A stretch of 64,000 nucleotides of DNA from Geothrix fuzhouensis. Lineage in GTDB: Bacteria > Acidobacteriota > Holophagae > Holophagales > Holophagaceae. Shown in pieces: positions 8,238-16,519 of the stretch (position 1 is the first letter of the stretch; the number at the start of each line of letters is the position of its first letter). The notes beneath the pieces are model-generated. The model saw only the letters and a list, made by a program, of their open reading frames with translations, was not told the origin of the DNA and searched no databases. The DNA lies in NCBI RefSeq assembly GCF_024609325.1, contig NZ_JANHMQ010000004.1, forward strand, positions 124,001 to 188,000, read 5' to 3'. The position numbers and the translations under genes are program-made.

Positions 8238-9238
8238 GCGGACTCCGGAGACAGCAATTCAGACATGGCGGGACGGTGCGAAGGGTTCCATGGACGATGC
8301 GAAGGATTCCAAGCCTGATACAGCTTCTCGAGCCAGGGTTCGACGAGGGCCTGGGCCTCGTACCGTTTCCGGTCGTGGAAGATCTCGTGATAGAAACCGG
8401 CCAGCCGATGGCGTTCCAGGAGGCCGGGTTGGACGGCGGACCACAGGGCTTCGGAGGCGTCGGGATCCACCACGGTATCTTCGCCGGATTCCAGCAGCAG
8501 CATGGGACGGTCCAGTTCCTGGCCGAGGGGCATGAGTTCCGCCCGCCCCTCCTCCAGGGCCGCGCCGAAAGCGGCGGTGGCCCAGCGGTGGCAGAGGGGG
8601 TCCGTTTCGTAGCGCTGCACGAGCACAGGATCCGAACAGACCCGGCTCTTGTCGCCGTGCAGCTGGATGGGCCGGTGGGGCATGAGCCAGCGCAGGAGAC
8701 GGGACAGCACAACCAGGAGCTTCGAATTGGACCGCACGGCCAGACTGGGACTTGAAAGGATCAATCCATCCAGCGTGTCTGCATGCCAGAGCAGGGTCAG
8801 CAGGGAGACCAGCCCGCCGAAGCTGTGACCCAGCACCACCTGGGGACAGACGGGCAGGGGCGGCATGGGCACGCCGTCCACCAGGCGGGCCGTGGCGCTG
8901 GTGCGTTCAGCATCGTGGCGTCGCTCCTGGCGAAGAAAGAGGGCGAAATCGTCCACGAAGGACCGGATGCCACCGGTGGCATCGCCCCGGACGCCGCCTG
9001 ACCGGCCGAACCCGCTGTGGTCCATGCTGGACACCGACCAGCCCAGGCCATGCAGCCAGTGGGCCGTGTGCCGGTAGCGTTCGCCATGCTCCCCGTAGCC
9101 ATGGGAGATGACCACCCGCCCCTTCGGGGCCGGATGCTCCCAGCGGGCCCAGGCGAGATTCACGCCCCCATGGCCCAGCAGGACCCCACGATCGGTGGGC
9201 TCCAGGTCAGCGGGCAGCACAGGGGTGGGGACATGCAT
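8234..9238 (-). CDS. Alpha/beta hydrolase, lysophospholipase/monoglyceride-lipase type
   Basis: A 334-residue alpha/beta hydrolase. The start was set at 9238 (MHVPTPVLPADL); frames further upstream run into the divergent prfB promoter. Oxyanion-side motif ISHGYGEHGERY, nucleophile elbow VLGHSFGG, acid LLLESGEDTVVD and catalytic His in GFYHEIFHD match the monoglyceride lipase/lysophospholipase (Hydrolase_4) family. No signal peptide is visible, so it is likely cytoplasmic. The C-terminus carries a tandem repeat WNPSHRP WNPSHRP. Substrate unknown. Confidence 0.88.
   Translation of the reverse strand: MHVPTPVLPADLEPTDRGVLLGHGGVNLAWARWEHPAPKGRVVISHGYGEHGERYRHTAHWLHGLGWSVSSMDHSGFGRSGGVRGDATGGIRSFVDDFALFLRQERRHDAERTSATARLVDGVPMPPLPVCPQVVLGHSFGGLVSLLTLLWHADTLDGLILSSPSLAVRSNSKLLVVLSRLLRWLMPHRPIQLHGDKSRVCSDPVLVQRYETDPLCHRWATAAFGAALEEGRAELMPLGQELDRPMLLLESGEDTVVDPDASEALWSAVQPGLLERHRLAGFYHEIFHDRKRYEAQALVEPWLEKLYQAWNPSHRPWNPSHRPAMSELLSPESA
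8271..8312 (-). repeat. Two tandem 21-bp units inside the hydrolase C-terminus
   Basis: Units 8271-8291 and 8292-8312 differ at three positions and encode WNPSHRP twice. The unit length is a multiple of three, so the duplication keeps the frame. Confidence 0.8.
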
Positions 9239-9323
9239 CTGATCAGAATACCGTGGGGACGGCCGATCCCTGATTCGCTTAAACTCAAAGGTTCCCCGGT
9301 GGACCGGGCTGGAGACGTGGACG

Positions 9324-10430
9324 ATGGATTTCGAGACCCTGGTGCGGGCCAAGAACGAACTGGAGCCCCGGGTCCGGCAGCTGGTCGCCCATCTCGATCC
9401 GGAGCGCAAGGCCCTGGAACTGGAGCAGATCGAAGAGCGGACCACCACCCCGGGGTTCTGGGACGATCCGGACGCCGCCAAACCCCTCCTTCAGAAGCGG
9501 GGCTCGATCACCGATGACATCGCCCTGGCGAAGCGCCTGTCGGGTGGGTTGGAGGACCTCGAGACCGGGCTCGAACTGGCCCGCGAAGACGCGGACATGC
9601 TGACGGAAGTCGAGTCGGTGGAAGGCGAGCTGCGGAAGGTCATCGAAGATGCCGAGCTGCGCATGATGCTCAGCGGCGACCTTGACCACAACCACGCCAT
9701 CGTGGCCATCGCGCCCGGCGCCGGCGGCACCGAGAGCCAGGACTGGGCGGCCATGCTGCTGCGCATGTACTTGCGCTTCTGCGAGTCCAAGGGCTGGGCC
9801 ACGGAGATGATCGACTACCAGGATGGGGAGGAGGCCGGCATCAAGGGCGCCACCTTCATCGTGGACGCCCCCTTCTCCTACGGCTACCTGCGTGCCGAGG
9901 CCGGCGTCCACCGCCTGGTGCGCATCAGTCCCTTCGATTCCGCCAAGCGCCGCCACACGAGCTTCGCGGCCGTGTACGTGAGCCCCGAGCTGGACGACAC
10001 CATCAACGTCGACATCCCGGAGAAGGACCTCAAGATCGATGTCTTTCGCGCCAGCGGCGCCGGCGGCCAGCACGTGAACCGTACCGAATCCGCCGTGCGC
10101 TTCACCCACCTGCCCACGGGCATCGTGGTCAGCTGCCAGAACGAGCGCAGCCAGATCAAGAACCGCGCGACGGCCCTGAAGGTGCTGCAGGGTCGGCTCT
10201 ATGAATTGGAGCAGCGCAAGTTCCTGGACCGCGTGGCCGCCGCCAGCGGCGACAAGGCCGATGTGGCCTGGGGCAGCCAGATCCGCAGCTACGTGCTCCA
10301 GCCCTACCAGATGGTGAAGGACCACCGCACCGGCGCCGAGACCAGTCAGACCCAAAAGGTGCTGGACGGCGACATCGATGTCTTCATCCGCACCCAGCTG
10401 CTGGCCAAGTCGCTCAAGACCGAGGGGTGA
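9324..10430 (+). CDS. prfB: Peptide chain release factor 2
   Basis: RF2 releases peptides at UGA and UAA. The anticodon-like tripeptide SPF is in VRISPFDSAKRRHTSF, and the catalytic GGQ is in SGAGGQHVNRTESAVR. 368 residues, normal length. In E. coli and many bacteria the gene has an in-frame UGA at codon 26 that is bypassed by a programmed +1 shift; here the matching place reads QLVAHLDPERK without a stop, so the gene is one uninterrupted frame. GGAG lies about 10 nt upstream of the ATG. Confidence 0.98.
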   Translation: MDFETLVRAKNELEPRVRQLVAHLDPERKALELEQIEERTTTPGFWDDPDAAKPLLQKRGSITDDIALAKRLSGGLEDLETGLELAREDADMLTEVESVEGELRKVIEDAELRMMLSGDLDHNHAIVAIAPGAGGTESQDWAAMLLRMYLRFCESKGWATEMIDYQDGEEAGIKGATFIVDAPFSYGYLRAEAGVHRLVRISPFDSAKRRHTSFAAVYVSPELDDTINVDIPEKDLKIDVFRASGAGGQHVNRTESAVRFTHLPTGIVVSCQNERSQIKNRATALKVLQGRLYELEQRKFLDRVAAASGDKADVAWGSQIRSYVLQPYQMVKDHRTGAETSQTQKVLDGDIDVFIRTQLLAKSLKTEG

Positions 10431-10932
10431 GGCGCACTCCAGAAAAAAGTGCTGACAGGATTAACAGGATTAAATGCAGGATGAACAGGATTAGAACGGA
10501 ATGATGCTTTTGAATTCTGTTATCTGAGTTATCGGCGAATCTTAGCCAGAAAAGCAGGAACACAGAAGGCACAGAAGCGCCCGTTGGGCGCACACAGAGG
10601 GCGCAGAAGGGGCCGGGCTCACCGCGGACATCCCTCCGCAGGCGGCGACTCCGGCGGCTTCCAGGGGCCGCCATGGCCGCCGCCCACGGAGCAGGCCGCG
10701 CAAAGCGCGACCTGGGGCCGGAGGCCCGGATGTCCTGGCTGGGGCGCCAGGTGCATGGTCCTTTCCTCCGCTTTCCTCGGCTCCTCCGCAAACCTCCGCT
10801 TATGGACGCCTTTTCTGCGCCCATCTGCGATCTCTGCGGTTTCAGACTTTCAGGCTGAGATTCACCGATCATCAGATCCTGTTAATCCAATCCTTTCATC
10901 CTGTTAATCCTGTCCATGCATTTCGCTAGGGA
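10431..10932. repeat. 502-bp intergenic region: nested palindrome with short tandem units
   Basis: No gene is supported here. The outer arms are about 10451-10493 (ACAGGATTAACAGGATT, then further GGAT units) and 10874-10914, which holds the reverse complement (TCCTGTTAATCC, CCTGTTAATCCTGT). Inside them, a left stretch with CACAGAAGG and GCGCAGAAGG units (10560-10610) faces a right stretch with CTGCGCCC, CTGCGATC and CTCTGCGG units (10815-10840). The units recur at 9-10 bp. The layout matches other palindromes in this window (45079, 45993, 49695). Confidence 0.6.
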
Positions 10933-11433
10933 TCACTCGCCCTTGGCGATCTTTTCTTGCTCGTCCCTGGGCAGCCGGAAGACCCAGCGGCCCGTGATGC
11001 GGTCCCAGAGATCGAAGCAGCAGAGCCAGTTCAGCAGTCCCGCCACCATCACATAAGTGGCCCCGTATTCCTGCGTGAGCGTGCGCACCGGCTCGGTACC
11101 CGCCCCTCCGAAGGCCCAGGCGAACACCCCGTACAGCGGTCCGATGCCCAGGGTGCCGAACGCGCCGAGGGTGGGCAGCCAGGCACCAGACACAGGTACG
11201 AAAACGCCGCCCTTCACGCCGGCCACAGCGCCGAACTGCAACTGGAGCGCCGCCAGCAGACAGAAGAGGGCCCAAATCCCGAAGAAGACTTTGGCCCGGC
11301 CCTTCTCTCCGATGACCCAGTACCCCGCACCCGGAACCAGCCATTGCAGGAGCAGCGGCTTCCAGGCGGCCTTGACGGCCTTCTTGCGACGGAGGGGCAT
11401 GGGGAGTTTCGGAGTGGGTGCTGTTTCAGGCAT
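10933..11433 (-). CDS. Small integral membrane protein, DUF6677-like
   Basis: 166 residues. After a basic N-terminus (PLRRKKAVKAAWK) comes LLLQWLVPGAGYWVIGEKGRAKVFFGIWALFCLLAAL, the QW-x-PG-x-G motif followed by a helix that resembles DUF6677 proteins of Acidobacteria-type genomes; further hydrophobic segments are at about 85-115 and 125-145. Function unknown. It stands alone between a repeat region and a divergent gene. Confidence 0.65.
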   Translation of the reverse strand: MPETAPTPKLPMPLRRKKAVKAAWKPLLLQWLVPGAGYWVIGEKGRAKVFFGIWALFCLLAALQLQFGAVAGVKGGVFVPVSGAWLPTLGAFGTLGIGPLYGVFAWAFGGAGTEPVRTLTQEYGATYVMVAGLLNWLCCFDLWDRITGRWVFRLPRDEQEKIAKGE

Positions 11434-11644
11434 AGCCCCAGGTTACCTCAGTCTTGGGATCGGGCACTCCCCCGGCAGGGGGTGGCTGGCGCCGCCTGCC
11501 CTCGCCTGGGCTCCCCACCCGCCCTTCCAAATTTTCTGACCACAGTCCCAAAGCCGGATCAAAATGGGTGCCTTGATTTTCCCATCTTCAACCATTGCTA
11601 CTAAGGGTGTCGGGTGTTCACAGTGACTTAATCCGGAGCCTCCC

Positions 11645-13264
11645 ATGGTCACGGAATCGATCCTGCCCAGGACTCTCAAGCTGACCCGACAGGCGCAGGT
11701 GGTGATTGCATGCGCACTGTTGGTGGCGCTATCGCTGTGGATGAATCCCCAGATCCCCCAACGCATGGCCTCCTTGGCGAACCCGCTGAAACAGCTGATC
11801 TACTTGGTGGAGATCCTGGCCGCCCTCCTGGCGCTGGTGGGTTGTGGGTTCGCCCGTCGCCGGTGGGCGATCCTGGGCGGGCTCTTCTTTTCAGTCAATT
11901 TTCTGGTCGGCACCTCCTTCTTCAGGATCAGGGGAAGGCCCCTGACCCTGGTCGATGGGAAGACCCTGCTGGAATCAGTCGGGAACACAGGGGATGCACT
12001 GTCCCAATTCACGGTACCCATCTTCATCGTGGTGCTGCAGATCCTTGGCGTGCTGGCCCTGCTCATCTGGGTGCGCGCCGCCCTGCGAGCCAGGAACAGC
12101 CTCCCCCTGATTACCGGCAGCCTGACTGCGGCCGTGATGTACGTTGCGATCCTGGCCATCGGTGGAGATACGGCCTTGAACGGCTTCCCCATGCAATTCC
12201 AGGCGGGCCTGCACGCCGGGACCTTGGCTGTCGATGCCGCAGCGCGCCGATGGGTGCCAGATGGGAAAGCCGCTGCGGCGTTCCAGCGCGTTCCCCTCGA
12301 CCCTGCTGTGCGGCATCTCGTTCTCGTCATTGACGAATCGGTGGAAGGGAGCGTGTTCAGGGACATGGTGGATCAAGCCCACCTGCCGTACCTCCGGAAT
12401 TTCGGCCTGGGGTACAGCTTCGCCAATTCCAGCCCCGCGTCGAACCTGATGCTCAGGAGGGGCGCGGATCCGAAAGACGCCGGGACCTCGCTCCGCCACT
12501 TCCCCAGCCTGTTGCAGATGGCGAAGGAGGCGGGATTCCGCACCGCCTACATCGATTGCCAGGGGGTCCTGAAGGATGTGGCCGTTCAGGACTATTTCGA
12601 TGACCTGGAGAGATCCTATATCGACGAAGTGGTGCCGTCCGGGGCGTTGGGTGTGCGGACGTCACGGGACCTCAATGCCATCCCCGCCCTGATCGGACAG
12701 TTGGGGAAGGCAGGGCGGACCTTCACCCTCATCAACAAGGTCGGCATCCACTTCCCCTATGCGCACAGCCTTCCGCCTGAGCTGTCCGGCGTCCCGAACC
12801 CCTATGCTGTCGCCATCTCCCGGAGCTCGTTGGCGTTCCTGGTGGGCCTGGCCGGGCGGCTTCCGGAGGGCACCCTGGTGTTCTATACCAGCGACCATGG
12901 GCAAAATTTCCAGGCCAAGGCGCCCCACGGGAATCTGCCTGGAGAATGCAGCCCTTCCGAGTGGACCGTGCCGGTGATTCTGCTCTCCAGCTCTGATCTG
13001 GCCGGCAGGCTCAAGGGGGTCGACCCGCGGTGGCAGGACCACGCCTCGCACGCCTTGATGAGCGAATCCATCCGGAATCTCCTGGGCCAGCGGATGCCTG
13101 GAATGCCCACCCTCTGGTCCGCCCCCAGCCCTGAAGACCTTTCCCGGCACCGGGCCTTCTACGGTTCGCCCATGGGCTTGTTCGGGAAACCGATTTCCTA
13201 TCTGACCATCGACATGGATCGGCGCGTGTTCCTGCCCCAGTCCGGGGCACCGGCCGCCCCATGA
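11645..13264 (+). CDS. Membrane-anchored phosphoethanolamine transferase-like protein (sulfatase fold)
   Basis: 539 residues. About 190 N-terminal residues form several membrane helices, followed by an alkaline-phosphatase/sulfatase-fold domain: HLVLVIDESVEG (first metal-ligand strand), FANSSPASNLMLR (nucleophile region), INKVGIHFPYAHS and FYTSDHGQNF with GECSPSEWTVPVI. This is the EptA/LPS phosphoethanolamine transferase layout, with the catalytic domain expected in the periplasm. The usual NTxxS nucleophile motif is not obvious, so the substrate is uncertain. Codon use looks less GC-biased than the neighbours. Confidence 0.75.
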   Translation: MVTESILPRTLKLTRQAQVVIACALLVALSLWMNPQIPQRMASLANPLKQLIYLVEILAALLALVGCGFARRRWAILGGLFFSVNFLVGTSFFRIRGRPLTLVDGKTLLESVGNTGDALSQFTVPIFIVVLQILGVLALLIWVRAALRARNSLPLITGSLTAAVMYVAILAIGGDTALNGFPMQFQAGLHAGTLAVDAAARRWVPDGKAAAAFQRVPLDPAVRHLVLVIDESVEGSVFRDMVDQAHLPYLRNFGLGYSFANSSPASNLMLRRGADPKDAGTSLRHFPSLLQMAKEAGFRTAYIDCQGVLKDVAVQDYFDDLERSYIDEVVPSGALGVRTSRDLNAIPALIGQLGKAGRTFTLINKVGIHFPYAHSLPPELSGVPNPYAVAISRSSLAFLVGLAGRLPEGTLVFYTSDHGQNFQAKAPHGNLPGECSPSEWTVPVILLSSSDLAGRLKGVDPRWQDHASHALMSESIRNLLGQRMPGMPTLWSAPSPEDLSRHRAFYGSPMGLFGKPISYLTIDMDRRVFLPQSGAPAAP

Positions 13265-13317
13265 ACCTGGTGGGCAGTCCGATGTTTGCGCCACTGTTGC
13301 ACGAAGGCCGAGAATGA

Positions 13318-13345
13318 AAAAGCGGGGACGCTAGCCCCCGCTTTT
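13318..13345 (+). terminator. Rho-independent terminator
   Basis: AAAAGCGGGG (13318-13327) and CCCCGCTTTT (13336-13345) form a perfect 10-bp stem ending in TTTT, after the transferase gene. Because the stem is symmetric it could also work on the minus strand. Confidence 0.85.
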
Positions 13346-13435
13346 CGGTACCAACCATCCTGACCAGTCCCAAACTTCCTGCGGAAGTTCGGGACTAGGC
13401 GCTACAACGTCCGAGCAGGCTCGGCCTAACAGCGC

Positions 13436-13490
13436 CTAATCCGTGGCGAACGGCAGCAGCGCGATGTTGCGCGCGCTTGATGGCTTCCAC
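13436..13490 (-). pseudogene. Truncated, frameshifted copy of the rpsR 3' end
   Basis: 55 nt match the last 57 nt of rpsR (13699-13755), including the stop codon, with a 2-nt deletion that breaks the frame and a few substitutions. A further stretch resembling upstream rpsR sequence (GAGGCGCGGTGGTGGACGGC, two differences from native plus an indel) resumes at 13554 after about 60 bp of inserted sequence. So a longer rpsR copy seems to have been interrupted by the element at 13491-13560. Confidence 0.75.
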
Positions 13491-13560
13491 AGAGGCTCCA
13501 TCTCCGCGAGCGGAGCGAGTGGGAGGGCACGCCGGGGGCGTGCCCGTCAGATGGAGGCGC
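13491..13560 (-). repeat. Two-stem structured element, rpsR locus copy
   Basis: Outer stem CTCCATCT (13496-13503) with AGATGGAG (13549-13556). Inner hairpin GGGCACGCC-GGG-GGCGTGCCC (13525-13545), preceded by GCGAGTGGGAG (13515-13525). An optional short hairpin CTCCGC-GA-GCGGAG lies at 13502-13515. The same layout with different stem bases is found twice near sod (36388, 36649). Confidence 0.65.
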
Positions 13561-13643
13561 GGTGGTGGACGGCAGAAGGCGACCGACCCCGAAGGGGCGG
13601 CAGGGCTCCAGTGGAGCCCTGCCGAGGGAGGCTTTCGTGCGGA

Positions 13644-13677
13644 AACGAAGAGGGGGCCGAAGGGCCCCCTCTTCGTT
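13644..13677 (-). terminator. Perfect 15-bp hairpin after rpsR
   Basis: AACGAAGAGGGGGCC (13644-13658) pairs with GGCCCCCTCTTCGTT (13663-13677) around a 4-nt loop. It lies 21 nt past the rpsR stop. The strong stem makes it the likely end of the rpsF-rpsR transcript, although the T-run is short. Confidence 0.75.
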
Positions 13678-13698
13678 GAAAGTCCGCCAGCGCCAGGA

Positions 13699-13965
13699 CT
13701 AGTCCGTGGCGAACGGCAGCAGCGCGATATTGCGGGCGCGCTTGATGGCTTCCACGAGGGCGCGCTGGTGGACGGCGCACACGCCGCTGGTGCGACGGGG
13801 CAGCACCTTGCCGCGCTCGGGGGTGAAGGCCTGGAGGGTCTTCACATCCTTGTAGTCGATCATGGTGGACTTCTCGACGCAGAACTTGCAGAACTTCGCG
13901 CGTCGTCCCCCAAAAGCCTTCTTCTTCTTGGGCTTGCCCTTCTTGGCGTCAGCTCGGCGCTTCAT
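13699..13965 (-). CDS. rpsR: 30S ribosomal protein S18
   Basis: S18 binds next to S6 on the platform of the small subunit. 88 residues. Basic N-terminus, then FCKFCVEK and SGVCAVHQR, a Cys-Cys-Cys-His set suggesting the zinc-binding form of S18, and the conserved TERGKV-like LPRRTSG and [17 protein letters not shown]. Its start overlaps the rpsF stop by 4 nt. A broken copy of its last 57 nt lies downstream. Confidence 0.97.
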   Translation of the reverse strand: MKRRADAKKGKPKKKKAFGGRRAKFCKFCVEKSTMIDYKDVKTLQAFTPERGKVLPRRTSGVCAVHQRALVEAIKRARNIALLPFATD

Positions 13966-14351
13966 CCGACCACCTCCTCAGGTGCACGATCCTTGATGCC
14001 GGCCTGGGCTTTGCGCTTGGCTTCGCGCTCGATGCGCTGCTTGGCACGGCCCGCGGCCTTCTCGGCCTCGTCCAGGCGGACGCTCATGTACTTGATGACC
14101 GAATCGTTGTTGCGGAAGCGGCGCTCCAGCTCGGCGATGAGGTCGGGCCCGGCGTTCATCTCGAAGAGCGTGTAGTAGCCCTCGCTGAACTTCTGGACTT
14201 CGTAGGCCAGTTTCTTGCGGCCCCACTTGTCGGTCTTGAGCAGTTCGCCACCCTGCTCCGCAATGATCCCCTCGAACTGCTTGACGAGCTCATCGCTCTG
14301 CTCGTCCGTCAGCGTGGGGGAGGCGATGAAGATGGTCTCGTAATGACGCAT
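13962..14351 (-). CDS. rpsF: 30S ribosomal protein S6
   Basis: 129 residues from [14 protein letters not shown], preceded by GGAGGACAG. Family motifs: [23 protein letters not shown] and [22 protein letters not shown]. It forms a heterodimer with S18, its downstream partner. The leader up to pth is 219 nt and contains short stems (for example GGAGGT-CCG-ACCTCC at 14487-14501); some bacteria regulate rpsF through an S6:S18-binding leader, but the conserved CCG bulge was not convincingly found here. Confidence 0.97.
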   Translation of the reverse strand: MRHYETIFIASPTLTDEQSDELVKQFEGIIAEQGGELLKTDKWGRKKLAYEVQKFSEGYYTLFEMNAGPDLIAELERRFRNNDSVIKYMSVRLDEAEKAAGRAKQRIEREAKRKAQAGIKDRAPEEVVG

Positions 14352-14570
14352 CTGTCCTCCTTGTGGATGTGAAGCCCCCCACTGGTTTCCGGGGAGCAAG
14401 GAAGACGCCCTCCAGCGGAGGACGCGAACAGGTAGTTTCGCGTGGAAAGGCAGGAAATTCAATGAAAAGTCTGGAGTGTGGAGCTGGGAGGTCCGACCTC
14501 CTGGTACGACCCTGCGGGCCGCGCGTTTGTGTTGCCTTCGGGCCGTTCGGGGTGGGGCGGCCGCTCCGGT

Positions 14571-15179
14571 TCAAACGGCCCCGCCTCCGGATTCCGGACT
14601 TATGGCTCCAGACTGCTCCCAGAACGCGGCGGGATTCACCAGGTTGGCCAGGTTGCTCAGGTCTTCCGACTGGCCGAGCAGATCCAGGAACTTCGCGAAG
14701 GGGGCGTCCAGGGCCTCAATGCGCTCCCATTCCGGATCCGTCCAGTGCTCCAGCACCCAGTCCACCAGAGGGCGCTGGAAGGGGCCGATGCCCAGGCGCA
14801 GGCGAGGAATGTCCATGGTGCCCAGGCACTCGAAGACGGAGCGGAGGCCGTTGTGGCCCCCGCTCGAGCCGTCCAGGCGGAAGCGGCCCGTGCCCAGGGG
14901 CAGGTCCTTGTCGTCATAAAGCAGGACCAGCTTCCGGGAGTAGATGCCCGCGGCCTCGGCCTGGGCGCAGGCTTCGCCGGACAGGTTCATGTAGGTGGCG
15001 GGCACGAGGGCCTGAAGCCGGTCGGTCAGGGGATAGAGCGTGCCGGAGGGGAATCGCTTCGCGGGAGAGGGCGACAGGTTGCGGTCCGCCAGCCAGCGCT
15101 GGAGCATGAGCCGGCCGAGGTTGTGGCGGGTGTCCTGGTAGTCGGGGCCGGGGTTGCCGAGGGGAACAAGGGTCCACAT
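14571..15179 (-). CDS. pth: Peptidyl-tRNA hydrolase
   Basis: Pth recycles peptidyl-tRNAs that fall off the ribosome. Catalytic His is in DTRHNLGRL; other signatures are PATYMNLSG, LLYDDKDLPLGTGRFRLDGSSGGHNGLRS and RLRLGIG. 202 residues, normal. In many genomes rplY, pth and rpsF are neighbours; here DUF6448 and a TetR gene sit between rplY and pth. Confidence 0.97.
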   Translation of the reverse strand: MWTLVPLGNPGPDYQDTRHNLGRLMLQRWLADRNLSPSPAKRFPSGTLYPLTDRLQALVPATYMNLSGEACAQAEAAGIYSRKLVLLYDDKDLPLGTGRFRLDGSSGGHNGLRSVFECLGTMDIPRLRLGIGPFQRPLVDWVLEHWTDPEWERIEALDAPFAKFLDLLGQSEDLSNLANLVNPAAFWEQSGAISPESGGGAV

Positions 15180-15253
15180 GGGTTGAAGCTACCAGCTATC
15201 GGCCCAGACACGAGCGGGCGCCTCTAGGCGCCCGCTCGCGGAAGGAAGGGCCT

Positions 15254-15889
15254 TCAATGCTGGTGATGGGGCTTGGTCTCTGCCGGCGCGGCGCGGCGTT
15301 CCGCCTCGGCGGCTTCGGCGGGGGCGCCGCCAGCGGCCGCGCGGTAGACGCCGTCCACGTAGTGGATGAAGTCCACGTAGGCGGCCACGGCCTGGCGGCC
15401 GGCGGCCACATCGGCCGGGGCCGGTCCCCGGGTGGCGCGGGCCTGCTTGAACCGGGCCTCGAGACCAGGCTTGAGAACCCCGTGCATGAGGTCGAACACG
15501 GGCTTCATGTCGCCAGATGCCAGGGCCTTGTCCGCGGCGGGGATGGCCGGGCCGACATCCAGGCCCGCGGGCTTGAGGCCCATGTAGGGGGCGCCTTCGC
15601 CGGCCCGGTGGATGCGCACCAGCGTCTCGAAGAAGTAGGCTTCGGCCAGCTCCCGGGCCTCGGGGCCGAGGGCGCTGACCTTGAGGGTGCGGGCGAAGGC
15701 GGCGCGGATCTGGGCCTCGTCCTCCGCCGTCACCCAGGCGAGGACCGGGTTCACATCCCCCTTGGCCAGAGCCGCCTTCGCGGCAACGACCACGGGGCCG
15801 TCGAGGGCGTCGCAGTGGGCGCCCAGAGGCAGGGCGGACAGGCCGGCCAGCAGGGCCGTCAGCAGGATGGGGAGGAGAGGCTTTCGCAT
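15254..15889 (-). CDS. Secreted DUF6448-like protein
   Basis: 211 residues from MRKPLLPILLTALLAGLSALPLGAH, a clear signal peptide, so the product is exported. The mature start HCDALDGPVVVAAKAAL with GDVNPVLAWV is characteristic of the DUF6448 family. A second unit-like segment (ADKALASGDMKPVFDLMHGVLK) follows and the tail is Ala/His-rich (ETKPHHQH). Function unknown; the His-rich end could bind metal. It lies 26 nt after the TetR gene and is probably in its operon. Confidence 0.75.
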   Translation of the reverse strand: MRKPLLPILLTALLAGLSALPLGAHCDALDGPVVVAAKAALAKGDVNPVLAWVTAEDEAQIRAAFARTLKVSALGPEARELAEAYFFETLVRIHRAGEGAPYMGLKPAGLDVGPAIPAADKALASGDMKPVFDLMHGVLKPGLEARFKQARATRGPAPADVAAGRQAVAAYVDFIHYVDGVYRAAAGGAPAEAAEAERRAAPAETKPHHQH

Positions 15890-15914
15890 GGGAACTCCGA
15901 TAGGTACCGCCGGT

Positions 15915-16508
15915 TCAGCGGGCGGGAGGGGGTTGGAGGATGGTGCGGAGGGTGGCGCAGGTGTCGGCGGCGTCGCCCGCGCGGCCATGCCCTGCGGCCT
16001 GGGAGTAGACCAGGTGCATGAGCATGCCGAAGACCACCGCCAGCAGGGCTTGCGGCGGCAGGTCGGTGCGGACGGCGCCTTCCCGTTGGGCCTCCGTGAG
16101 CGCCTCCAAGAGGAAGGCCTGGGTCCGGGTGACCACCGATCGCAGGCGTGCGGCGGCGATGTCCGGCAGCGCCAGCGAGAACTGCTCGGAGAACATCAAC
16201 CGCCCGATGCCCCGGGATCCGCCCACCATGTCCGCGCGGGCCTGGAGCAGGGCCAGGATGCGCTCCAGAGGGGGGGCCGTTGCGGGTGGGAAGGTGGTGA
16301 GGATGAGCTCCTCCACCCGCAGCACCACTGCCTCCAGGATCTCCTCCCGGTTCGCGAAGTGACGGAAAGGTGCCCCGCTGCTGACCCCAAGTTCCCCCGC
16401 CAGGGCGCTGGTGGTCAGGGCGGTGATGCCCCGAGTCTCGATAATTCGGAGTGCGGCCTCCGCAATTTCGGCGCGCTTGGGGGTGAGTTCCAGGGCAGGT
16501 CGGGCCAT
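15915..16508 (-). CDS. TetR/AcrR family transcriptional repressor
   Basis: 197 residues. N-terminal HTH of TetR type: EIAEAALRIIETRGITALTTSALAGELGVSSGAPFRHFANREEIL. The C-terminal part, about 140 residues of helices, is the ligand domain; ligand unknown. A perfect 16-bp palindrome lies 12 nt upstream of its start, the expected place for autorepression. DUF6448 follows at 26 nt and would be its co-regulated partner. Confidence 0.92.
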   Translation of the reverse strand: MARPALELTPKRAEIAEAALRIIETRGITALTTSALAGELGVSSGAPFRHFANREEILEAVVLRVEELILTTFPPATAPPLERILALLQARADMVGGSRGIGRLMFSEQFSLALPDIAAARLRSVVTRTQAFLLEALTEAQREGAVRTDLPPQALLAVVFGMLMHLVYSQAAGHGRAGDAADTCATLRTILQPPPAR

Positions 16509-16519
16509 GTTTTGATTGT

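Larger units (their letters stand above)
13346..13698. other. Intergenic repeat region downstream of rpsR
   Basis: In order: AACTTCC-TGC-GGAAGTT hairpin; a nested hairpin with TAGGCGCT (13396-13403) and AGCGCCTA (13431-13438); a damaged copy of the rpsR 3' end; a structured element (13491-13560); a hairpin GGCAGGGCTCC/GGAGCCCTGCC (13599-13623); and the rpsR terminator-like hairpin. No intact gene is seen. Confidence 0.7.

Noticed and set aside
14352-14570. S6:S18 autoregulatory leader before rpsF
   Set aside because: Short stems exist, but the conserved CCG bulge arrangement was not found; a covariance search would be needed.
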